A DNA stretch of 64,000 nucleotides, taken from positions 118,827,431-118,891,430 of the forward strand of contig CM051459.1 in NCBI GenBank assembly GCA_028095005.1. The letters are read 5' to 3'. The position numbers and the translations under genes were made by a program. The notes under the pieces were generated by a model, which was not told the origin of the DNA, did no database searches, and worked only from the letters and a program-made list of their open reading frames with translations. Of the stretch, positions 11,256 through 22,044 are shown piece by piece (position 1 is the stretch's first letter; the number at the start of each line of letters is the position of its first letter). This DNA is from Rhynchospora pubera (taxonomy: Eukaryota > Streptophyta > Magnoliopsida > Poales > Cyperaceae).

Positions 11256-11411
11256 GGCTCCGTTTGGATAGGTGTGGGAAGAAGGGAAGAAGGGAAGAAG
11301 GAAAGAAGTATTGCGAAGCGTGTAACTTTGTGAAGAGTTTGGATTGTTTATAAATTTTTTTCTTTCCTTCTTTCTTCTTCCTACTTTTTCTCAACGCATC
11401 CAAACGGAGGC
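11256..11411. mobile_element. Tourist-like MITE, copy 1
   Basis: Inverted ends GGCTCCGTTTGGAT and ATCCAAACGGAGGC. Purine-rich GGGAAGAAG repeats on the left pair with a TTCTTC tract on the right. The same family occurs at 18565-18714, 38471-38627 and, inverted, 60671-60810. No clear target duplication is visible at this copy. Confidence 0.75.
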
Positions 11412-11679
11412 ATAGAAAATATAAAGATATTTTGACCCAAAGTATACAGAGGCTATTTTCGGTGACTAAAGGGTAACTCATTTTTTTAATGTCATAAAGA
11501 ACTAATTTCTTGGATAAAAAGCTTATTTATTAAACAGAAAAGATCAATTCATAATCAAATTACGTAAGAAACCCCATAGATATATCTGCCTTATCAATAT
11601 AATTTATCCAGACAGCTAGCTTGTCTACATATTAATTTGGAAAGAAATAGTACAAGTTCAAGCTACAATATCTTAATTA
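11412..11679. other. 5' flank of gene 3
   Basis: The 268 bp between a Tourist-like MITE and the ATG of gene 3, so the proximal promoter abuts a transposon. An AT-rich 'atagatatat' tract near 11577 could serve as a TATA region; weak evidence. Confidence 0.4.
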
Positions 11680-12240
11680 ATGGATACTCAACTAATGCCG
11701 AGGAGATTATTGGCAAGCGATATGCAAAATGCAAGCAGCAACGACATGGGAAATGTAATTGTGCTTTTACTGGTCTTCTTCGCCTCGGCTTTCTTCTTCC
11801 TAACTATAGCACGCTTGTTAAGGGCCTTCTTCTTTCACAACCGTGCCGAAAGCATTGATATTGCCAGACGGCATCAGTACGAGTTCCTGCTTGGTGGTGC
11901 ACGACATGGCCTGAGCCCGTCAGCTATTGCTGAAATTCCTACTTTGAAATATCGAAGGGATATTAAGCATGGAAGTGGTATTGGCGGTGGCTGGGCGCAG
12001 TGCGCAATTTGTTTAAGTTTTTTGGAGGAAGAAGAGATGGTACGGCAACTGCCGGAGTGTAAGCATTTATTTCATGTGGAGTGTATTGACAAGTGGCTGA
12101 ACTCACACGCGACGTGTCCTCTATGCCGAAGTTCAGTCGGCGATCAGATTGCTGGGTGTGAGATTGATTTGGAAGCTCAACCGTCTACTTCTGTTGTTGG
12201 TGCCAGAGTTGAAGAAACAGAAGTTAGATCTGTCTCTTAG
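11680..12240 (+). CDS. ATL-type RING-H2 protein, gene 3 (probable E3 ubiquitin ligase)
   Basis: A 186-residue intronless frame. One strong hydrophobic helix lies at about residues 25-44 (NVIVLLLVFFASAFFFLTIA), then a canonical GLD-type motif GLSPSAIAEIPTLKY, a Gly-rich linker, and a complete RING-H2 at Cys108-Cys149 with Pro before the third Cys and Trp in CIDKWL. The roughly 37-residue tail ends VRSVS and lacks the Pro-Val end of genes 4-7. The start at 11680 is the first ATG of the frame; in-frame Mets at residues 6, 15 and 23 are alternatives that would leave the helix intact. By family it is a membrane-anchored E3 ligase with the RING on the cytosolic side; substrate unknown. All key residues are present, so likely functional. 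Confidence 0.93.
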   Translation: MDTQLMPRRLLASDMQNASSNDMGNVIVLLLVFFASAFFFLTIARLLRAFFFHNRAESIDIARRHQYEFLLGGARHGLSPSAIAEIPTLKYRRDIKHGSGIGGGWAQCAICLSFLEEEEMVRQLPECKHLFHVECIDKWLNSHATCPLCRSSVGDQIAGCEIDLEAQPSTSVVGARVEETEVRSVS

Positions 12241-13286
12241 ACAGTGTGGGGCATGGTTACTTGTGCTAATTTCGATTCATTTGTTATAATTTGTTAGTTT
12301 TTATATATTGTGTTTGTACAGTAACTAACATATATCCAATTTTAAGATATCAATTAATTCTTGGGGGTCATTAATTCTATGATGTAATTAGTTAACATTT
12401 TTAGTTGTATTGCTTAAATAGTTATTTAGTTTTGACTTTTGAAGTTGCCTCTTGAGTCTTAAATTATTATTCTTTACTAAGCGTTGAACTTGACAGTTAT
12501 GAAGTAGACGTCCTTAATGTCGCTAGTGTTTTTTAGTCAAGAATAAAATAGCTTTATTAGCTAAAATTAAAAATTTGGTGATTTCTATAGTTCAGAGTTT
12601 GTTGATCATGGTTTATTTGTACAGCAACTACCGTTTATCAAATATAAATTGGCATTAAATTTCAGCACCTACCGTTTCCATTCGATCTATAGCTTATTTT
12701 TGTTATGACGTTGATAGGTTAAGAAAATAATTCATTATAATTCTTGGATAAGTTGCTCAATTTAGTCCAGTATGAACCTGACCTACTCAACGAGATAAAT
12801 GTTTAATAGAGAATTGTAAAAGACAAGGAAATATGTATGCAATGACGTCGCGAATACTTGCTGTGTGTGAACTGTGAAGTTTTGATGGATACACACACAC
12901 GGTGTTCAATTTTATTGAGCATTGACTATTATATACTTGCTAGAATTGTTCTATGAGCTTCAGCAAGATAATTATTGAAAATTAAATAAATGAGACAATA
13001 TAGTAAAATTTTTCGTATCACAAAACATATAATTTTCCCTAAAAGGGCAAAAATATAACTCAAACTAATATATTTTACAAAATATACTAAAAACGTATAT
13101 AATTGCATAGAACATGAGTAATCGGACGTTAATTGTGCTAAGTAAAATAATGAAGTTGTATTAACTGAGAGTTATAAATTTTACAGTTTATATGGTAATA
13201 AACTTATGGAGTCTGAAGACGGCCTTTCCACAAGCCCCGTTTCCATCTCCGCTCTCCTTATTTATTTATTTTGGTATTCAGAAATT
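12241..13286. other. 3' flank of gene 3 and intergenic DNA
   Basis: AT-rich with a short CACACACA run near 12892. No gene or transposon end recognised. Confidence 0.5.
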
Positions 13287-13570
13287 ATAAGTGCCATCTT
13301 TAATTATGTTATTCCTGCCATCACTAAATACAAAGTGAACACATACAACAAACAAAATAAACATATAGACTATTAAAGTGAACACTTACAAATAAATAAG
13401 TGTTGTCATATCTTGTTCAGAGTTTTATATGCACATTCAACTTATTTTTATTGAACTTATCTGTTTGTATGAGTTCACTTTGATTACTATATATGTTCAA
13501 TTTATTTATTTTAAGTGTTCACTTTCTGTTTTGCGATGACATGGATGACAAAAATGCAGATGGCGGTAAT
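13287..13570. mobile_element. MITE of the 'GTGAACACATACAAACAAATAAG' family, copy 1
   Basis: The ends are imperfect inverted repeats around TGCCATC(T)...TTTTGTCATCC. The interior carries repeated, inverted AAAGTGAACAC / GTGTTCACTTT blocks around a central GTTCAACTTATTT-type stretch. Four copies occur here (13287, 15340, 21450, 39685). Superfamily not determined; no reliable target duplication could be read. Confidence 0.7.
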
Positions 13571-13806
13571 CAATTTCCTTTTACCATTTGCCGAGCATCT
13601 TCTTCTGGTAATCAAAACTGCATATATGATTCTTAATGCAGTCAAAATTTTCATTAGTGTACTGGGGGTTTAGAAACTGTACGGGTGTTTTGTTCATAGC
13701 CCATATTCGTTAGCCCAGTATTGACCGGCAACAACTAGCCTAGGCCTTTTTGCTGTTCCAATTGTTTTCTCCACAGTGGGGTAGAAATTGATTAATTTCA
13801 TGTGCA

Positions 13807-15330
13807 TAGGGCTGAAAACGGTAGCCGTTTCGACCGTTCTTTCATTTCGTTTCGTCCGAAATGAAACAGTAACGGATAAGGATTTCGGTTTAGTTTAAGG
13901 AACGAAACAGCTAATGCAAATAGATATTTTGTTTCGTCTAAGTACGGAACGGTTAGCGAAACTGATACGTTTTGTGGTCGTTTATTTCGCGAATTTCGTC
14001 AAAAAAATTCTGTTGTGTTGTTTTTATTTGATTGTAGAGAGCGAGGCGGAGAGAACGAGGAGTGTTTTCGATAAAACCTAATTCTGCGCCGCACCTCTCT
14101 TTTCTCTCTGTCTCTCACTCTGTCTTCTCCGATCGGCGATCGCCTCCCTCCCCTCTCCTTCGCCTCCACACTCACCCAATCGAACACAGCACTGCCTCTC
14201 CTCTCCTCTCCTCTTTCTCCAACTGAGCCCTCCACCCTATCCCTTCTCCTCTTGCCCTTGCAATATCATTCCTCCGACCATCCTCCCTCCTCTTTTGCCG
14301 CCTCGGAAAACTCCTACTCCAGCTTTCAGAGAAAGACTAGCTATCGTTGCTTGAGCAGTCATTTTTTTTAACACGGCAAGTGCAACCTTGAAGCTATCGA
14401 GCATGGGAAGTGCAACCTCGAATCGGCCATCCTCAGCTAGGGAATCCACAATCGGCCAGCCTCAGCCTTCTCACTGCCTCCCTCACACACACTGGTGAGG
14501 AGACGGCTGACGGTTGACAATAGTGGAAGCGACTGACAGCTGGTGAAGAGATGACGACTGACGACTGACAAAGTTCGAGCAAAGATTCAACCTGTCATGG
14601 CAAAAGAGTTTGGTATTTTCACTTGATTTCTTGCTATCAGTATTTCTGGGTTTTGATTTGAGATAGGAAAAGATTTTGTAATGTTTCAAATTGAATTGTT
14701 TCTCTATTTGATTTCTTGATTTGCTGGTAAAAGCTTATAAAGACAGAAGCTGTAATAGCTTGCTTTGCTGGTACAACAGATTTACTGATTTTCTGGTAAA
14801 ACAGATTTACTGATTTTTTATACGGCTTTACTTGATTTTCTGGTAAAACAGGTTTACTAGTTCTTTTTTATACAGATTTACTAATTTTTTTGTTACTGGT
14901 TTACTTTTTTTAATGTTGGTTTACTTGATTTGCTGGTTTACTTGTTCATAGTTGTAATGATGTTATTTTGGAAATTTATATGTTATTTCATCTGTAATGA
15001 TGTTATTTGTACTAAGTAATATGGTTGCAATACACTTGTAATGATCTCTGCTATGATGTTATTGTAATGTTCAATACTTTTTTTTTCCACGTTCTCAACA
15101 TAAAGATGTTATTTCTAGTCGCAGAGGAACAATAGGGAAAAAAATATAAAAACACATGTTAAGGCACGGTTAAAAGTTTTGAACGGTTGAACTGATCTGA
15201 TCGTGTGATTATGACGAAACAATCAACGCAAAAACATCTGGATGGACGAAACGAAAAACGCCAGAAGGAAAAAATTGCGTATAATCACGAAACGACCAAC
15301 GAAAGAACTCACTTTCGTGTTCGTTTCCCA
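13807..15330. mobile_element. Larger non-autonomous hAT-like element
   Basis: It begins TAGGGCTGAAAACGG like the MITEs at 8685 and 18226, and the right end is GTTCGTTTCCCA. The flanking 8-bp repeats CATGTGCA (13799-13806) and CGTGTGCA (15331-15338) match at 7 of 8. The interior has a C/T-rich block (14035-14480) and a region rich in repeated 'TGGTAAAACAGATTTACTGATT' motifs (about 14715-14935). No transposase frame is visible. The boundary call is less secure than for the small copies. Confidence 0.55.
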
Positions 15331-15339
15331 CGTGTGCAG

Positions 15340-15618
15340 CTGTGTCGTCTCTTACCATCGCTAAATAGAAAGTGAACACATAAAATAAACAATGTAAACA
15401 TATATAATGATCAAAGTGAACACATACAAACAAATAAGTTTAATAAAAATAAGTTGAATGTGCATATAAAAATTTAAATAAGAGATGACAACACTTATTT
15501 ATTTGTAAGTGTTCACTTTGATCATCTATATATTTATCTCGTATGTTTTATATATTCAATTTGTGTTTAACGATGGCTTGCAAGGTATGACAAAATTACA
15601 AATGATAATTATCATTTC
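15340..15618. mobile_element. MITE of the 'GTGAACACATACAAACAAATAAG' family, copy 2
   Basis: It has the same AAAGTGAACAC / GTGTTCACTTT inverted blocks as 13287-13570, with CCATCGCTAAATA at the left and TTTAACGATGG at the right. It lies directly beside the hAT-like element ending at 15330. Confidence 0.65.
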
Positions 15619-15654
15619 TGATCTTTGATCCACGATATTGAAATACCGCATATC

Positions 15655-16943
15655 CTAACTGACATCCTATATATACGCGTGCCATCCTTGACATCCCACG
15701 GATTCGTAGCCCATAAGTTCAACGTCAAGCCCAACACCTTCAGTTCCGCTCTCTCGCCCTATCAATCTTCTCTCCACCCTCTCTTACCTCCGTCCTTCTT
15801 TCACAAGTCGGCGCTCCATCTTCTTTCACCCCTTTTCTCTCACCTTCTCTCTCAGTCTCTCTCTCTCACCCACGTCCCTCTCTTACTTCTGTCTGTCTTC
15901 TCCTTTTAGAACCACTTTCTCTACTCGTCCCTTCTCTTTTCCTCTTCTCTATTCTCCTCCCCTCTCTCCCTCATCTCCTCCTCTTTCTTCTCTATTTTCT
16001 CTTATCTCTTCTTATAAGTATTATTTCTCCTAATAAAAATCAAGGAGTATATATTATACACAAAGGAGTATATGAGATTCAATAAGGGAGTGTTAAATAT
16101 GTTATCATTCATCTTTTATTATGAAAGTACGTAATTTACCATAATGGAGTAACTAAATACTACTAAGGAAGTACGTAAAATTTATTAAGGGAGTAACTTA
16201 TAAGTTAAAAGGGAGTAATTAATAAATTTTAAAGGAGTACTTATTTAGACTAAGAGAGTATTTTATTATATTATATGCAACTATATATCATAAAAAATTA
16301 TTCGCGTAACTCATAAAAGAGAGTAATTAATAACTTTTAAGAGAGTATTTATTTATACTGAGAGAGTATTTTATTGGATTATATGCAATTATATATCATA
16401 AAAAATTATCAATTTATTTTAAGAGAGTAACTTATAAGTTAAAAAGTAGTAATTAATAAATTTTAAGGGAGTATTTTTATTGGATTATATGCAGCTATAT
16501 ATCATAAAAGATTATAAATTTATTTTAAGTGAGTTTTTAACTTGTCTCATGGGAGTGATTATAATTACGTAAGGAAGTACCTTATTATATTATAACATAA
16601 AAAAGTATATATTTTTTATCTAAGGGAGTATTTATATATATATATTAAGGAGTATTTATTTATAATTAAGGGAGTATATCAATATATTCTATGTAGTTGT
16701 ATGAAAAATAGAGACAAAATGAAAAAAATAAAGGTCGAAGGGATGATGGTAACAGAGGAAAATGAGAGCATGGTGAGGTAGAGAAAGAAGGAGTGGATGA
16801 AAGTGAGTGTTGAGAGCGGTTGGAGAAGAAAGCGGAAGGGAGGGAACATGAAGGGAGTGGAAGGGAGGGAACGTTGTAATGTTATGGGCTTGCGCAGGAG
16901 ATGGGTTTTGGTGCATGGGATGGCAGGGATGTCAAAAAATTAG
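15655..16943. mobile_element. Large imperfect foldback element
   Basis: A 13-bp direct repeat (AATACCGCATATC at 15642-15654, AATGCCGCATATC at 16944-16956) brackets arms that share CTAA...TGACATCC...GCCATCC in opposite orientation. C/T-rich sequence (15740-16010) on the left is mirrored by G/A-rich sequence (16745-16875) on the right. Between them is a field of 'GGGAGTAATTAATAAATTTTAA' repeats (about 16040-16680). A Mutator-like origin is possible from the 9-13 bp duplication, but unproven. Confidence 0.5.
16040..16680. repeat. Degenerate AT-rich repeat field
   Basis: At least a dozen irregular repeats of 'AAGGGAGTA(A/T)(T/C)TTATAAG...' spaced about 25-60 bp occur inside the foldback element. 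No coding sense. Confidence 0.7.
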
Positions 16944-17162
16944 AATGCCGCATATCAACTCCGGTTACAAATCCGACCCACATAAATATAATTGGCATTT
17001 ACTTTTACCTTAATCCCAATGTGCTACTGCCTAGTTAAATGTTTAAATGTGCTGGTGTCTAGACGCATAAATATAATATATTGCATTTACTTTTGAATAA
17101 TCCCGAATTTACTTCTTGTTTTTAATATATAATATATTGCATTTACTTTGGAGTGGTGTGGT

Positions 17163-17735
17163 CACTACAACAAAAAAGATTATTAGTACCGGTTTTTAAG
17201 AAAATCGGTACTAATAATAAATCATGGTATTTTCGTAATTGTCAGATATATTATTTAGTACTGGTTTTTTATAAAAAACCGGTACTAATTAATTGATTTT
17301 TAGTACCGGTTTTTTATAAAAAACAGGTACTAAAGGTTTGAATTTATTTAAAAAAAAGTTTAATATTAGTTCCGTTTTTTTATAAAAAACCGGTACTAAA
17401 AATCAATTAAAGAATAAAAAAACCGTTATATTTTTAGTACCGTTTCTTTATAAAAAATTGGTACTAAATGAATTAAAATTTTCGGTTTTTTCTTAAATTA
17501 ATTAAATGATTTTTCGGTTTTTTTTAAATTAGTACCGGTTTTTTATAAAAAACCGGTACTAAATGTATTATTTTTAGTACAAACCGGTACTAATATGGTT
17601 TCTTTCCTCCTTTACTACCGGCCCATTAGTACCGGTTTTTTGTTGCTGTTAGTACCCCTATTATTAGTACCGCTGCAAAACCGATACTAATGATAGGAAA
17701 AAAAATCGGTATTAATAATTTTATTTGGCGTAGTG
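17163..17735. mobile_element. CACTA non-autonomous element (573 bp)
   Basis: It starts CACTACAACAAAAAAG and ends GGCGTAGTG. A perfect 3-bp duplication GGT lies at 17160-17162 and 17736-17738. The whole interior is built from subterminal repeats of TTAGTACCGGTTTTT / AAAACCGGTACTAA in both orientations, giving many nested hairpins. The same repeat units make up the ends of the CACTA element at 22426-24666. Confidence 0.92.
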
Positions 17736-17738
17736 GGT

Positions 17739-18217
17739 ACTAGTGCCGATGCCTAGATTGTGAATTTATGTTATGTGTTTTAGACCATGGCCTTTGTAAT
17801 GAATCTATTCTAATGTCTTTTTGAATTTCAATTATTATTTTGAACTCAAAAGTGTTCCAGCGCTAGCCGCTAAGTCATTAGCCATAAATGTTATTTGTAC
17901 TGTGTTCTAGATATGTACTATGATTAATTAGGTTGAGGTTTTGAATAGGTCTGTATCATGAGTCTATGACAAATTACTGTGTTTTAGATTTGTACTATGA
18001 CAAAATTATATGCGAAGGCATTTTAATTATATGATTTTTTTTACAATTAAAATTATAACCTGTTTAACTTGTATAATCCATAATAACTCGTACGCAAAAA
18101 GTCATTTGGGTTGGGCTAGAATATGGGTGGATCGGTTAAAAATTTTATTCAACCCAATATAATTGGATTGGGTTAAAATTTTAGTTAAAAAGTTTTGACC
18201 CGTACGTTGGTGGGATT
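17739..18217. other. Intergenic DNA
   Basis: AT-rich, no feature recognised. Confidence 0.5.
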
Positions 18218-18225
18218 CCTGAGGT

Positions 18226-18487
18226 TAGGGAGTCAACGTTGAAAACGGCAATGGAATTCAACATTTCGTTTTTCGTTCCATTTCAATAACGGTACATACC
18301 AATAATTTCGTTATTCGTTCCGTTTGGACGGAATGACTAAATTTCAACTAAATACCACATAAACGTATGACGAAAACTGTTCCGTTACCGTTCAGTTTTT
18401 TGAAACAAAATGCAAATTCGTACCCTAATCCATTCCGTTGGAACGGAACAGACAAAAACGGAGAACAGTAATCCGTTGACAGGCCTA
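18226..18487. mobile_element. hAT MITE (262 bp)
   Basis: Ends TAGGGAGTCAACG and CGTTGACAGGCCTA. A perfect 8-bp duplication CCTGAGGT lies at 18218-18225 and 18488-18495. The interior has AACGG/CCGTT motifs as in 8685-8992. Confidence 0.9.
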
Positions 18488-18564
18488 CCTGAGGTAATGG
18501 TGGTGACGCTTAACTACCCAATTCAATTGAAGAGGAAAAATATATATATGACACTATACACAAC

Positions 18565-18714
18565 GGCTCCGTTTGGATAGGTGTGGGAAGAAGAGAAGAA
18601 GTGAGAAGAAGTATTGGGAAGTGTGCAATTTTGTGAAGAGTTTGAATTGTTTATAATTTATTTTTTCTCTTCTTCCTTCTTCCTACTTTCTTCTCAGCGC
18701 ATCCAAACGGTGCC
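18565..18714. mobile_element. Tourist-like MITE, copy 2
   Basis: Inverted ends GGCTCCGTTTGGAT and ATCCAAACGGTGCC with a 3-bp duplication AAC at 18562-18564 and 18715-18717. Close relative of 11256-11411. Confidence 0.8.
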
Positions 18715-18717
18715 AAC

Positions 18718-19554
18718 AATATATATGCGACTTCCAATAAATAGTCAGGAGTTTAGGACAAACCTAGCCTAAGCCTTTCTGTGGTTACTGGTTTCAATTA
18801 AACAGTTAATATGAACTTCCAAAAAAAACAAAACACAATTGATGATAACTTTATGATTACAAAAAGTTTGATGAAGTGCGGGAAGGAATAAATAACTTTT
18901 ATTTCATGTGAAGAGTGATGATGAAATTCGAAATTATCTTCTGTTTTTTTTTTATAATCCACATTCAAGCATAATTAAAAACGCAGTCCGTTACGGTTTT
19001 TATTTCATGTGAATAGTGCTGATAAAATTATCTTCTGTTTTTATATCTGAACAACGCAGTCCGTGACGGTTTCTTTTCTTTTCTTCTCTTTTCTTTTTTC
19101 TGTTATTAACTCCAAGTTTCGGTTAAAGGGGATCCTACATATATATAGAATATATAATTTTTAAATTTGCAATGGGATGGAAGTGAAAAATGGCATTACC
19201 AATACAAATAAATTCCCTTAAATTACGGAGCAAGTTGGAATCATAAAGTCCAAGGAATGAACCAATGAATCTGCAGGATGACTTGTCAAAAGTCAAAACC
19301 CACCTTTCGTTTCTTTTAGAAACCCTCCTTTTGATTTGTGCACGAATCTAAGGTTGACAAATTTAGTGATGTGATCACTTCGTTTTAAATCAAATTATAT
19401 TGACCTGGTTAGTTATATTTTTATTGTTGCATTAGGCTTTCTCGATTATATATATCTCACATTTTGTAGAAATATTGACCCAATTATTTTGATCTGGTAA
19501 CAAAAGTGTCAACTTGTCCAAGTAACAAATGAACGATTTCCGATCGATCCGACC
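18718..19554. other. Intergenic DNA
   Basis: AT-rich. A short imperfect duplication lies near 18880-19070 (TTTATTTCATGTGAA...ATCTTCTGTTTTT ... CGCAGTCCGT twice). No gene seen. Confidence 0.5.
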
Positions 19555-19562
19555 CATGTCTT

Positions 19563-19839
19563 TAGGCCTGTCAAACAGCAGGGAAAAAAAACATTATACC
19601 GTCACGTTACCAGTAAGTGGAACAATTAACGGTATTGAAATCTATTTCATTTCCTTAACGAAATGGCAAGTGACAGCGAAATTTGTTTTGTTAATGTGTT
19701 TTTGTACATACCGTTTAGCGAAATCGTTTCGTTAATGAAGTGGCACAGTTAACGACACTGAAATAAATTTTGTTTTGCTTACCGGCACGACAAACATAAC
19801 ATGGTGTTCCGTTGCCACTTACCACGTTTGACATCCCTA
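19563..19839. mobile_element. hAT MITE (277 bp)
   Basis: Ends TAGGCCTGTCAAAC and GTTTGACATCCCTA. A perfect 8-bp duplication CATGTCTT lies at 19555-19562 and 19840-19847. Same loose family as 8685 and 18226. Confidence 0.9.
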
Positions 19840-19878
19840 CATGTCTTAATTGATTATATTAAATTTATTATCTTTACA

Positions 19879-20145
19879 GTGTGTTTGGATTCTTTAAAAT
19901 AAAATTATAATTAGTTATTCGAAATGAAAAATATTATTCATAATATATTTGGATCATGAATAATTTTTTTAAAAGATTTAAAGAGTTATTTCTATGTGGT
20001 CTAAATTTTAGAATAAATTTTTATTCCTAATATATTTGGATAATCTTCTTTTAAGTCGAATTAAAAAAATTGCATGTTGGGATAATCTTTTTTTTTTTAC
20101 TTCGAATAACAAATTCTAATTTTATTCTTATATAAACCAAACGCC
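19879..20145. mobile_element. Foldback MITE upstream of gene 4
   Basis: The left arm GTGTTTGGATTCTTTAAA and right arm TATAAACCAAACGCC are inverted. The arms stay complementary for more than 100 bp (ATAAAATTATAATTAGTTATTCGAA against its counterpart). It ends about 240 bp before the gene 4 ATG. Confidence 0.65.
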
Positions 20146-20382
20146 TCAATTTATTAAAAAAAAAACCCGGTCAATAAAGTGGGAAAAATGTAAGAACCGT
20201 GGACTAATTGGATACCGTCGTACAAAACAAGTGCTAAATAATTTAAGCAATCAAATACCCTGATGTCATGCAAAGGCTTGCCCTTTCAAGTAATTTAACA
20301 ACACAAACAGTGCCAGGCACAACTACAAATGTAATGGAAAACTAAGGATAAACATATAAAGTTATAAACTCTCCCCAGCTCA

Positions 20383-20880
20383 ATGTCTAGTTATAACCCT
20401 GCCTTTTCTGATAACAGCAATAATTACACCACACAAAACTTGTTGATCCTCTCAGGTGTTGCTTTTGGCTTTATCATAGTCCTAATAGCAATAGCCATCT
20501 TGTGTGAACGCTTTTACTGTAGGCGCTGGAATCAAAATACCGCCGTCGTACCAGATGCTCCACGTTCGCACAACACCGTGTACGGTCTCAGTCCTTCTAC
20601 CATTGCACATCTTCCCACTTTTGGATACAAAAGATATGATAATGAGGGCAGTGGAGGCGGTAGTTGGTTGCAGTGTGCTGTTTGCTTGAGCATGGTTCAA
20701 GAAGGTGAGGAGGTGAGGCAGGTGCCGATATGCAAGCATATGTTTCACCAAGAGTGCATTGACATGTGGTTTTATTCGCATTCGACATGCCCGCTTTGCC
20801 GGACGAAGGTAGAGGGTCCGGAAGAAGTTAAGGTTAGGGACAATCAAAATACTACAACTCCCCCGGCATCACCAGTGTAA
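20383..20880 (+). CDS. ATL-type RING-H2 protein, gene 4 (probable E3 ubiquitin ligase)
   Basis: A 165-residue intronless frame. A short Asn/Ser-rich N-terminus precedes one helix at residues 20-41 (LLILSGVAFGFIIVLIAIAI). A basic stretch, the GLSPSTIAHLPTFGY motif, a Gly-rich linker and a complete RING-H2 at Cys98-Cys139 follow. The E2-contact Trp is present, but the next residue is Phe (CIDMWF) where Leu is usual, a mild change. The tail is short and ends TTPPASPV, so it shares the terminal Pro-Val of genes 5-7 although it has one helix rather than two. Family function is membrane-anchored ubiquitin ligation; substrate unknown. A 'CATATAAAG' tract at about 20353-20361 is too near the ATG to be a confident TATA box. 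Confidence 0.93.
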   Translation: MSSYNPAFSDNSNNYTTQNLLILSGVAFGFIIVLIAIAILCERFYCRRWNQNTAVVPDAPRSHNTVYGLSPSTIAHLPTFGYKRYDNEGSGGGSWLQCAVCLSMVQEGEEVRQVPICKHMFHQECIDMWFYSHSTCPLCRTKVEGPEEVKVRDNQNTTTPPASPV

Positions 20881-21449
20881 ATATGCAATGAATTTGAGAT
20901 TTGAAAGTTTGATTTGTGTATTTTATTTTCTGCTCCAATACCTTATGTATATTTGTAGGATATAAGTATTAAGAATCAATGCACAGTACAGCTTGGCAAT
21001 GCTTAAACTTTAAAGCATCTTATTTTGATTGATTCAGTCTAATTGGCATCCATAATATATAAGAAATATTCATGTTGCATTATTTCAAAGAAGGGGAAGA
21101 ATACAAAATATTTTTCTAGTGCATAATTGGAAAATTGTTGGAGTTATAATTAATCTTTAATAAAGGTTTAAATATTAGTGTATGGATGTAAAATTGTCTC
21201 TATGGACAGCGAGCTGTTACTCATTTCCTAGGTTAATTATCCGAGCAATTATTGAACAGGTCTAGTATCTGTCATGGGAAAATAACGTAAATATATTTTT
21301 AATTGATACTGCATCATATCAATAAGTTGAGAGCATTCGAGTAAAATTGTTAACATGATGAATATTATCTTCAAATTAGCTTCCAAAAGATTGATATATA
21401 CGTACGTTAATTATCAGACAAAACATTTCCGAAAAAAAAAATAAAAAAA
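20881..21449. other. 3' flank of gene 4
   Basis: AT-rich untranslated and intergenic sequence. No other feature recognised. Confidence 0.5.
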
Positions 21450-21719
21450 GGAAATTGATTACTGCCATCTGCAGTTTTGTCATCCCTGCCATCGCTAAAT
21501 ATAAAGTGAACATATAGACTATCTAAGTGAATACATACAAACAAATATCAATGAAAATAAGTTGAATATGCATGTAAACTTCAACAAGTGATGAAAACAC
21601 TTATTTGTTTGTAAGTGTTCACTTAGATGGTCTATATGTTCACCTTATTTGCTGTATATGTTCACTTTGTATTTAGCGATGGCTGGAATGGTATATTTAC
21701 CGATGACACTTATAATTCC
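21450..21719. mobile_element. MITE of the 'GTGAACACATACAAACAAATAAG' family, copy 3
   Basis: The left end GGAAATTGATTACTGCCATC and right end CCGATGACACTTATAATTCC are imperfectly inverted. TATAAAGTGAAC and GTTCACTTTGTATTT lie inward. This is the best preserved copy here. Confidence 0.75.
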
Positions 21720-21887
21720 TGCAAAAAAAATATTGCATTGATAGAAAATATATATAGTATATATTTCTGCTTTCCTATTAATTGTTGGAAATAGATTTTC
21801 TGGCTTGCAATGCAATCAGCACATTGCTGCGGACCGAAATACTTGTACAATATATATCATAACTACCTATGAGATTACTCACCATAT

Positions 21888-22044
21888 TTTTTTTTTTAAA
21901 GATAAATTGGAGGTCTAAGTCATCCAACTTATTTTTAAATTAAATGTCTATGAAAGACCTTCCAGCTGGATTTCGAACATGCGACCTTTCACTCAAAGAG
22001 TCAAGAAACATTGCTTTTTGTCACTAGACCAAGAGCTGGTTCTC
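21888..22044 (-). mobile_element. tRNA-derived SINE, copy 1
   Basis: Read on the minus strand it starts GAACCAGCTCTTGGTCTAGTGAC, which holds an A-box. About 50 bp on is GTTCGAAATCC, a good Pol III B-box. It ends in a poly(A) run (T-run on the plus strand). A perfect 17-bp duplication, GAGATTACTCACCATAT, flanks it at 21871-21887 and 22045-22061. Relative at 25206-25354. Confidence 0.88.

Noticed and set aside
14237..14449. Minus-strand open frame in the C/T-rich part of the hAT-like element
   Set aside because: Low-complexity composition accounts for it and no conserved motif is visible.
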